In this document: positions 56,302 to 64,000 of the stretch, piece after piece
Numbering within the stretch: the first letter of the stretch is position 1
How the letters are laid out: every line of letters starts with the position of its first letter
Assembly (NCBI GenBank): GCA_037176705.1
Contig: CM073890.1
Coordinates: 99,748,591 to 99,812,590, forward strand
Source of the DNA: Molossus alvarezi
Lineage: Eukaryota > Chordata > Mammalia > Chiroptera > Molossidae
Direction of reading: 5' to 3'
Length of the DNA: 64,000 nucleotides
Notes under the pieces: model-generated
The model's database searches: none
Told to the model about the DNA's origin: nothing
What the model saw: the letters and a program-made list of their open reading frames with translations, nothing else
Translations under genes and position numbers: made by a program

Positions 56302-58497
56302 CCATGGTTGTTCTTCTTTTTTTTTTTAAATTAATTAATTTGTTTTTGTTACAGATGTTTCTCCTTTTTCCCCCAGTGACTCCCCCTCCCTCACCCTCCC
56401 CGCCCTGTCCCCAGTTTGTTGTCCATGTCCATTGTTCATGCATACATGCATATAAGTTCTGTGGTTTATCTCTCCCCCACCACCCCCTCTTCTGGGGATT
56501 CTCAGTCTGTACCCCACTTCCACGCCTCTGGGACTACCCAATTCCTCAGACTGTTATGTTCATTATATTCCACAAATAAGTGAGATCATATGATACTTGT
56601 CTTTCTCTGTTTGGCTTGTTTCACTTAGGATGACACTTTCCAGGTCCCTCCATGTCATCTTGAAGGATAAGAGATCTTTCTTTCTTACAGCTGCATAGTA
56701 CTTCATTGTGTATATGTACCACAGCTTTTTTATCCATTTGTCTGCTGATGGACATTTGGGCTGTTTCCAGATCTTAGCTATTGTAAATAGTGCTGCTATG
56801 AACATGGGGGTTCATGTATTCTTTCTGATTGCTGTTTCAGGCTTCTTAGGGTATATTCCTAGAAGTGGGATCACTGGGTCAAATGGCAGTTTGATTTTTA
56901 ATTTTTTGAGGTAACACCATAGTATTTTCCACAGTGGCTGCAGCAGTCTGCATTCCCACCAGCAGTGTACTGGAGTCCCCTTTTCTCCACACCCTCACCA
57001 ATATTTGTTGTTTGATGATTTGTTGATGGCGGCCATTCTGACAGGTGTGAGGTGATACTTCATTGTTGTTTTAATTTGCATCTCTGTGATGATTAGGATA
57101 TTGAGCATTTCTTCATATGTCTCTTAGCCATTTGCATGTTCTGTTTGGAGAGGTGTCTATTTAGTTCCTCTGCCCATTTTTTAATTGGGTTCTTTGTCTT
57201 TCTTTTGTTGAATTGTACGAGCACTCTCTATATATTGGAAATTAACCCCTTATCTGATATATCATTGGAAAGGCTATATCTCCGGGGGGTGGGGGCTGCT
57301 GCTTTCTCCCACATCTCTGGGAAGGAGCACACTGGCCACCGTCCTTTGTGGCCACAACGCAGCAAAAACTCAGTGCCCTCCAAATCCCGGGTGTCCCCAC
57401 AGAGCTTCAACCCAGTCTGCCCTCCCTGTGCCGTAGCCCCCAGGTGAGTGGTGCTCAGTCCTGCTCTCTGGGCTGTGGAGCGGGCTTGGGCTTTATTCCC
57501 CAGGTGCTGCTCACAGCTAAGCCTGCTGCTGTCCTGTCAGTGGGCTCCCAGCCCGCCACCCTCTTGCACTTCCGCACATACTACCAGTGTCCCTGGTTAT
57601 ATGGTCCTGTCCTGCTGCTTTTCTGTTGCTTTTTTCCAAAGATTTGTCTTTATTTTAGTTGTAATTCCTGTTTGATCCTGGGAGATCATCTGTGTAGCTT
57701 CCATTTACTCTGCCTCCATTTTCCCATCCTCTACGCCTGGCACAGTCCCTGCTGGGTCACACAGGCCTCTCTGGTGCTGCAGCACCCTGCAGGTCCCGCA
57801 GGTAACTGGATCGCACAGGTCCTGCTGGGTTGCACAGGCCTCTCTGGTGCCCGCTCACCCTGCAGGTCCTGAGGGCAGGCAGCTGGATCGCACCAGTCCC
57901 TGTCGGGCTACGGCTTCCCACTGCTCTTGTGGGCTACTGAACTACACAGGCCTCTGTGGAGCCCCAGGTTCCACAGCTTTTGCTATAGTTTTTGGGGATG
58001 GGTCTCAGCCACTGGTCAGTGCTTCTGTTGCCTGGGGATGGATGTCTTCTCCCCAGCCTCTGGTGCTGGGGGTATATCTGGACTCTGATCGGGCTGCTAC
58101 TATGGGGGATGGTGCTGGGCTCCGGGCTGTCCGTGACCAGCACCTTGGGAGCTGCACTACTGTGCACCGGTCTGTGTTGACACAGAGTGTCCCCTGGTCC
58201 CATGGTGCCAGGTGCGCAGGTGGGCTCAGGTTGCCGGGCCCTAGCCACTCCCACTGCCTCCTCCCAGGGAAGACCAGGGATCTTCCAAAATGCTGGGACC
58301 TCCCCATGGTGCAGGGAGAAGCGCCCTGAAGGGCTGCTCACTGGGGTAGCCGGCTGCTCCGTCCACAGCACAGCGACCTTCTGCTCGGGTTTGGTCGTCT
58401 ACCTTCACGTTCACTCACACTCTCTCACACTTGCTCACTCTCTCACACTCACCTTCCCTCAGGTTCTGCCCCCAACCATCTTTTCTCAAAAACTCTA
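56302..58497 (-). mobile_element. L1 derivative: 5' UTR joined directly to ORF2 end
   Basis: The left part (56302-57272) is antisense L1 3' UTR and ORF2 C-terminal region. At 57272 the sequence jumps to GC-rich DNA (57273-58497) that reads on the minus strand like an L1 5' UTR, with a YY1-like 'aaaagatggttgggg' motif near 58480-58494. ORF1 and most of ORF2 are absent. It is either a large internal deletion or a deletion-derived nonautonomous element. A 174-codon plus-strand frame here (57348-57872) is antisense to the UTR and not a gene. No TSD was found. Confidence 0.7.
57740..57889 (-). repeat. Tandem repeats of about 75 bp in the L1 5' UTR
   Basis: Two units (57740-57812 and 57813-57889) share 'acaggcctctctggtgc' and 'caccctgcaggtcc' in the same order. 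A third, more diverged start follows at 57890. L1 promoters in several mammals contain such tandem units. Confidence 0.85.
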
Positions 58498-58504
58498 TTG
58501 TATT

Positions 58505-58709
58505 TTTTATTATATTTATTATAAGGATATTTTTCCATTCATCTTCAGATAGAGTGGAAGAGAGGAAGGGGGGAGAGAGAGAGAAACATTGATTGGTTGC
58601 CTCCCATAGGACCCCTACCAGGGCCAGGGACCAAACTGCAACTGAGTTGGGTGCCCTTGACTGGAACCAAACCTGAGACTTTTTGGTCCACAGGCTAACG
58701 CCAAACTGG
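58505..58709 (-). mobile_element. Older Ves-related SINE
   Basis: A diverged minus-strand long-body type copy: 'gtttggtccctggccctggt', B-box remnant 'ggtttggttcca' and 'gatgaatggaaaaatatcct' near its tail. Its head is shortened. A younger SINE entered at its 5' end, using its head sequence as target. Confidence 0.85.
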
Positions 58710-58724
58710 CCAGGACAGGATTTT
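58710..58724. repeat. TSD, left, of SINE 58725-58961
   Basis: CCAGGACAGGATTTT recurs exactly at 58962-58976. Confidence 0.95.
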
Positions 58725-58961
58725 TTTTTTTTTAATCCTCACCCGAGGACACTTCTCCATTTTTTATTTAGATAGAGCGGGAAGGAGAGAGAGAGAGAGA
58801 GACATCTACATAAAAGGGACACATGGAGTGGCTGCCACCTGCATGGCCAACCAGGGCCAGGGACAAACTGCAATCAAGGTATATGCCCTTAGCGGGAACC
58901 AAACCCACGTCTCTCTGGACCGCAGGCCAACGCTCTAACTGCTGAGCAAATCAGCCAGGGC
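58725..58961 (-). mobile_element. Ves SINE (long-body type)
   Basis: A complete minus-strand copy with head, B-box 'ggtttggttcc' (one base off the usual), body, (GA)n on plus at 58788-58801 and T-run tail. The exact 15-bp TSD includes the end of the preceding SINE's head. Confidence 0.94.
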
Positions 58962-58976
58962 CCAGGACAGGATTTT

Positions 58977-59847
58977 AAATGACTTTAATCACTATGTTTA
59001 TCTAGTGGTTTTCAATAATAAAAATATAGTCTATATTTTAAACTGTTTTAGATTAAAATGTGTAGTAAATATTTATATGCATTTAGCAAGAATGTTTTCT
59101 GGTTTTACTGTACTAAATAAAAAAGTAAAGCCAATTTAAGTATTAAACATTAAGCATTACACTATGAAATTAAAGTTTTGTTAGGTAGTTCTAAATGTTT
59201 TCTATATTGGTAGAAATTTTTATTTATTCATGAAGAATGTTTATTTTATTGCAGTTAATATCTTTTCTCTATTAGTTCACTCTTTAAAAATATAGCAGTA
59301 ACTTTTATTATAACCAATTGCATGATGAAACAGATACATGTTTCTTCAGTCAAGCTTCTTTTTTGTTTTTAACAGAGAGCATATACTAATTTATTGAATT
59401 ATTGAATATATCAATAATTTAGCTACTCAAATAATATATAAACTAGTGGTTTTTCTTCAACTGGAAATAGGATAGTCTCAAGAATTTTTTTTTTTTTTTA
59501 GGAAAAATGACCTTGGGATGAAAGCTATTGAAAAGACTAAGATGACAGAAGACGTTTTTAAAAACTCCTAATGGAGTCCATATTATAGACATAAATTTCT
59601 TTTTTGCCCTCCTTTTATACTTTGACCCAGTATAGTGAGTATTTAGTCAGAAACTAATCCGCACTTAGTACTGCCTGACCCATTGCACATACAGATTAAT
59701 TCTTGAAATGTTGCAGAAAACAAACAGAAATCAAGGCCAGTAAAGCAGATTGTAAACTTTAGTCTATTTTTCAGGCTCGTGTAAAGAAAGAGTCAGGAAT
59801 CTGGACCGGGAATGGATTACTACAATGTGTGAACATTTCTTGAATTT
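58977..59847. other. Unassigned AT-rich sequence
   Basis: I recognise no gene or repeat. Confidence 0.5.
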
Positions 59848-60200
59848 TCGTGCTATTATGAACTGAATGTTCACGTCTCCCTCAAATGCACATGTTGAAG
59901 CCCTGACCCTCAGTATGATGGTATTTGGAGGTGGGTCCTTTAGGAGGTAATTAAATCAGAAAATAAAGGTAGGATCTCCATAGTGTCTCTATAAGAAGAG
60001 AAACCAGATCCCTCTCTCCCTGTCTCTCCTCTCTCTCTTTTTCCCTCTCTTTTTCTCTTTCTCTTTAACTCTCTCTCTCTTTAACTCTCTCTCTTCCCGC
60101 ATGAGCGCTAAAAGGCTGCTCTCTGAAAGTCAAGAAGAGGGCTATTACCTGTCTGCTGGAAACTTGATCTTGGACTACCCAGCCTCCAAAAAACATGCGA
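59848..60200 (+). mobile_element. MLT1-type LTR (forward)
   Basis: It begins 'attatgaactgaatgttcac' and has 'tgttgaagccctgaccctca', 'gtatttggaggtgggtcctt', 'tctctataagaagagaaacc' and an ending 'cttggactacccagcctcca'. A TC-rich low-complexity stretch lies inside (60010-60095). Confidence 0.85.
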
Positions 60201-61660
60201 ATCAAATGCTTTCCTGTTCAGGCCACTCAGTCTAAGATGATTTTGTGAAAACAGGCCAAGCTGACTCAGCCATGTGCCTTCATTTTTGCTGGTGATATTC
60301 ATACTACGATCAACAGCTTCTCTCATTAAAATAACAACAGTGCTTACTTTAAGGTTCACAAGGCCAGAGAAATACGGAGATAAATACACTTTACTCCACA
60401 ACCGTGCTTTTGCTGGGAAACTTCAAAACAAGCAGATGGAAATAAGTGCTCTGAAAACAAAAGCAGACTGAAACCTTGAGATACAGAGAGGAAAAAGAAA
60501 GGGTCCAGAGGCAGCCAGCCAGGAACTGGGAAACTGCTTTCATAAGCAGGCAACCTAGATTTTCAAACAGAGAGGAACAGAGAAACACACCTGAGTGCTG
60601 AAGAATGCAGAAAGTTTTCCACTGATACACTGTTATGGAACGCAGCATTTATAACAACATTTTCTCCTGTGTTTATGTCTGCACTAAACCATATGTTTTT
60701 CAGATTCCTCAAAATAATTCTCAGTTCTCCCAACCAGTGTTCGTTTTTAATTTACTTTGTTCTCTGTTCTCATGAAGAAAGGGAACACCGCTGCTGAATG
60801 GAAATTCCATGGAAGTTCTTGCTTCTCCACGTAGATAGTTTGTCAATTTCAAACTAGTAATGTTAAGACTTTATTATTCTCCAGTTTTCTTAGTTAATGT
60901 GGATTAATAACTGGAGGATGAGCATTCTGCTCCCCTTCACCCGTAGCGTGCATTTAATGGGATAATTAGATCAACATCACTCATGTTTTCTCCTGTCATT
61001 GTGACTGCGTTGCGTAGGCGTAAATGTGTTGGTACTAAACCACAGTTAGTAGATAAATGTAGTTTTTTATTTACATGCTGGATACATAGCTGTGAAACAT
61101 ATCCGCTGTCAACTAAGTGCTAATGAATATGACAGTTATTCCTGACACAGTGTTCACTCAGTTATTGTCTTTTTTATCTTTCCAATGACTGTTGATTATA
61201 GTCTTTCTATAAAAGCTGTATTTTTTATCGGATTTATTTTGTAATTAGGTGACCTCTCACATGTATTGTTCATACCATTCACCCTAAAAAAATGTATGTA
61301 TACTTACCCCTCATTTAAATAAGTAAAACATAAAACAATACACTTGAAGGTCCCATGTTACTTAGTCCCAATTTAAGAATTTCCATAATATTTTGATCCA
61401 TACATTTTATTTCACTTGTAATATATTTGTTGCTAGTTGATATAATATGGTTTTGATGTTACATACGTTGTGGAAATGTCGTGGTGTGTAAATTCTTTGG
61501 CAACTTTATTTCCCTTGAAATTGTGATTGTGATATTCATATTTAGAGCCCTAGTTCATTTATTTGACACCTGTTTGACATTGTGTTATGTGAAATGCCAG
61601 AACTTCTCTAAGAATAATCTGCAAATGCTTATTTTCTTTCTTCACATGCTGTCGAATCAG
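60201..61660. other. Unassigned
   Basis: No repeat or gene is recognised. Short frames on both strands at 60274-60648 lack motifs. Confidence 0.5.
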
Positions 61661-62050
61661 CTCTGAGTCCTGGCAGCCCTGGGAATGAGAGATGGTCCAC
61701 AGTGGCCTGTCCTCACCCCCTGTTGGCTTGCAGACTTCTGCCCATGGCTTCTTTCATGGAGTCAATCCTTCTCCTATTTTCCTGCTGCCTTCTATTTTTC
61801 CCAGCATTATTGTCCTTTTTCAAGATGTGTCAAAAGTAGGTAAGCTTTAGTGTTGTCATTTTTGCCTCCAGCAGTGTTTCAGGCTTAATTTCATTTAGGA
61901 CCCACTTTGTCATCTTTCTGATTGTCAAGATTATCTATAGAACTCTCCTCCAACATCATGCTTCCAATGAATACTTTTTTTTATCAGCCCTTTTCACTGT
62001 CCAACTTTTACATCCATATGCAGTGATTGGGAATACTAAGGTGCAAATGA
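61661..62050 (-). mobile_element. RTE-clade LINE fragment (antisense)
   Basis: The plus strand shows the antisense of an RTE-type reverse transcriptase end: 'ctctcctccaacatcatgct' (61942), 'cccttttcactgtccaactt' and 'tacatccatatgcagtgatt' (62010-62030). This order is shared by mammalian RTE/BovB-like LINEs. It is short and decayed. An L1 adjoins its right end. Confidence 0.6.
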
Positions 62051-63040
62051 TCTTTTTTAAAAAATATACATTTTTAATTGTATTTATTGGGGTGACATAG
62101 GTTAATAGAATTATATAGGTTTCAGATGTACAATTCTATAACATAATCTGTATATTGTATCATGTTCACTACCCCAAATAAAGTCTCCTTCCATCACCAT
62201 TTATCCCTTCAATAGCCTGTTCTATGCCTTCCACCCCCCTTTCCCTCTGGTAATCATCATACTGTTGTCTGTGTCCATAAGTTTGATTTTTTTTGCTTAA
62301 TCCCTCGACATTTTTCACCCAACACCCCTCCCCTCTGACATCTGTCATTCTGTTCTCTATATCTGTAAGTCTGTTTCTATTTATTTATTTATTTATTTTT
62401 TTAGTTTATTTTTTCATTAAGTTCCACATGTAAGTGAAATCATATGGTACTTGTTTTCTCTTACTGGCTTATTTCACTTAGAATAATACTCTCCAGTACA
62501 TCCATGCTGTTGCAAAAGGTAAAATTTTCTTCTTTTTTATGGCTGAGTAGTACTCCATTGTGTAAATGTACCACAACTTTCTTAGCCACTCATCTACTGA
62601 TACGTACTTGGGCTACTTCCAAATCTTAGCAATTGTAAATAACACTGCAATGAACACAGGAGTACATATATTCTTTCCAATTAGTATTTCAGGTTTCCTC
62701 GGATAAATTTGCAGAAGTGGAATCACTAGGTCATAAGGCAGTTCCACTTTAATTTTTTCAGGAAACTCCGTACTGGTTTCCACAGTGGCTGCACCAATCT
62801 ACATTCCCACCAACAGTGCACAAGTGTTCCTTTTGCTCCACAGCCTCACCCTCTAGTTTGTTGATTTATTGAAGATAGCCATTCTGATAGGAGTGAGGTG
62901 ATATCTCATTGTGATTTGAATTTGCATTTTTCTGATGATTAGTGACACTGAGCATCTTTTCATGTCTATTGCCCATCTGTATATACTCTTTGGACAAGTG
63001 TCTATTCACATCCTTTGCCCATTTTTTAATTGTTTTTTTG

Positions 63041-63150
63041 TTTGTTTTGTTTTTATTTTTGTGGTATGTACCCCCAGCAGGAACCGAACCTGGGACTCTC
63101 TGGTCCACAGGCCGATGCTCAACCACTGAGCCAAACTGGCCAGGGCTGGT
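63041..63150 (-). mobile_element. Short SINE: tRNA-like head plus A-rich tail only
   Basis: The minus strand reads a tRNA-like head (A box 'tggctcagtgg', B box 'ggttcggttcc') ending at 'acatacc', followed at once by an A-rich tail with C interruptions (63041-63062). The Ves body is absent. The end point and several head bases ('ggaccagagagtcccaggtt') agree with the copy at 10407-10554. An imperfect TSD of about 10 bp lies at 63030-63040 and 63151-63160, within L1 sequence. Confidence 0.85.
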
Positions 63151-63260
63151 TTGTTTTTTGGATGTCGAGTTATATAAGTTATTTGTACATTTTGGATATT
63201 AATCCCCTATTAGATGTATCACTGACAAATATATTCTCTCTTTTGGTGGGTTGTCTTTTT

Positions 63261-63510
63261 ATTTTATTTTTTATTTTTTTATCCTCACCCGATAACATTT
63301 TTCTGTTTTTTGTTCATATAGAGTGGGAGGGAGAGAGAGAGAGAGAGAAACATCAACGTGAAAGGGACACATCGAGTGGCTGCCACCTGCACGACCAACC
63401 AGGGCTGGGGACAAACTGCAACTGAGGTACATGCCCTTAGCGGGAACCGAACCCGGGTCTCTCAGGACAGCAGGCCGATGTTCTAACTGCTGAGCCAAAC
63501 TGGCCAGGTA
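63261..63510 (-). mobile_element. Ves SINE (long-body type) inside L1
   Basis: A complete minus-strand copy: head 'cctggccagtttggctcagc', B box 'ggttcggttcc', body 'gtttgtccccagccctggtt', (GA)n on plus at 63331-63348 and a T-rich tail. The TSD TGTCTTTTT lies at 63252-63260 and 63511-63519, in L1 sequence. Confidence 0.94.
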
Positions 63511-64000
63511 TGTCTTTTTTTTTTTAATGGTTTCCTTTGCTGTACAAATACTTTTTAGTTTAATGTAGTCATATTTATTTATTTTTCTTTTGTTTTCCAT
63601 GTCCAAGGAGATACATCAGAAAAAATATTGCTATGAGAATTTGCTGTAAAACTATCTATCTTTTCTTCTAAAAGTTTCATAGTATAGAGTCTAGCATTTA
63701 AGTGTTTAATACATTTTGAGTTTATTCTTGTGTATAGTTTAAGAGGTGGTCTAGTTTCATTTTTTTGCACATATCTGTCCAATTTTCTTAATACTATTTA
63801 TTCAATAGACTATCTTTATCCCGTTGTATGTTCTTGCCTCCTTTGTTGAATATTAAATGATAAAGTCATGGTTTTATTTCTAGGCTCTCCATTCTGTTCC
63901 ATTGATCTATATGTCTGTTTTTATTTTTTTTTATGCCAGACCATGCTGTTTTGATTACTATGGCCTTGCAGTATGGTTTGATATCAGGTAGCATGAGTCC

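Larger units (their letters stand above)
62052..64000 (-). mobile_element. L1 (older type), antisense, running off the window
   Basis: From 62052 the plus strand shows an L1 3' end in antisense ('tattggggtgacataggtta'), then ORF2 backwards: 'tagtactccattgtgtaaat' (62547), 'ttccattcccaccaacagtg' type wording at 62800, and 'gagtttattcttgtgtatag' (63718). Frames are broken. Its 3' UTR differs from that of the younger L1s at 2127 and 56302, so it is another, older L1 lineage. Two SINEs lie inside. The 5' side is beyond base 64000. Confidence 0.9.

Noticed and set aside
57348..57872. 174-codon open frame on plus
   Set aside because: It is antisense to the L1 5' UTR, in GC-rich DNA where stops are rare. 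No motif and no splice context.
1..64000. Helitron, piggyBac or Tc1/mariner elements common in some vesper bats
   Set aside because: I looked for typical ends and found none I could defend. Only the SPIN hAT is supported.
1..64000. CRISPR arrays, bacterial operons or phage-like systems
   Set aside because: All repeats are eukaryotic mobile elements or microsatellites. No regular spacer array and no prokaryotic gene structure occur.

Overview
The window looks like mammalian nuclear DNA from a vesper-type (vespertilionoid) bat. It is AT-rich and packed with LINE-1 copies, old mammalian LTRs and many tRNA-derived SINEs. The SINEs are of the Ves kind: a tRNA-like head with Pol III A and B boxes, a body, and either an A-rich tail or an AATAAA-like end. 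A hAT transposon of the SPIN (Space Invaders) kind fits the same host group. I see no intact cellular gene, no functional tRNA or other RNA gene, no CRISPR array and nothing bacterial. The window reads as a gene desert or a very large intron, and nearly every open reading frame lies inside a repeat.

Layout. 1-13 kb: a decayed L1; an L1 with a twin-primed inversion (2127-3866); Ves SINEs; MLT1-type LTR remains; a 196-nt pure-purine tract inside old L1; a SINE consisting only of a tRNA head (10407-10554); an L1 3' end (11205-12052); and a SINE that seems to carry a 3' transduction (12087-12402). 13-22 kb: mostly unassigned DNA with Ves SINEs, including one SINE nested in an older one, then old L1. 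22.6-25.3 kb: a nearly full-length half-L1 (HAL1, ORF1 only) on the minus strand. 25.5-26.5 kb: an MLT2-type LTR folded back on itself and abutting an L1 3' end. 26.5-34.4 kb: largely unassigned, with two MLT1-type LTRs and one SINE. 34.9-37.3 kb: an old plus-strand L1 with younger insertions. 37.3-49.7 kb: long repeat-poor stretches, a CG/CA tract, two Ves SINEs, an MLT1 LTR, old L1 pieces and a processed retrocopy (48107-48760).

49.7-56.3 kb: a fossil ERVL provirus on the plus strand, with an MLT2-type 5' LTR, a primer-binding-site-like stretch, gag-like remains and a decayed reverse transcriptase. It is split by a SPIN element (50210-50385), a second HAL1 (52242-54983) and an L1 (55372-55883). 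56.3-58.5 kb: an L1 derivative joining a 5' UTR directly to the ORF2 end. Then come two SINEs, an MLT1 LTR, unassigned DNA, an RTE-clade LINE piece and a final antisense L1 that runs off the window and holds two SINEs.

The elements depend on one another in a known way. Ves SINEs and HAL1 lack reverse transcriptase and rely on L1 ORF2 protein. Target-site duplications (TSDs) around many copies confirm this L1-type retrotransposition and allow relative dating. Family names come from recognising sequence by eye, without any database search.
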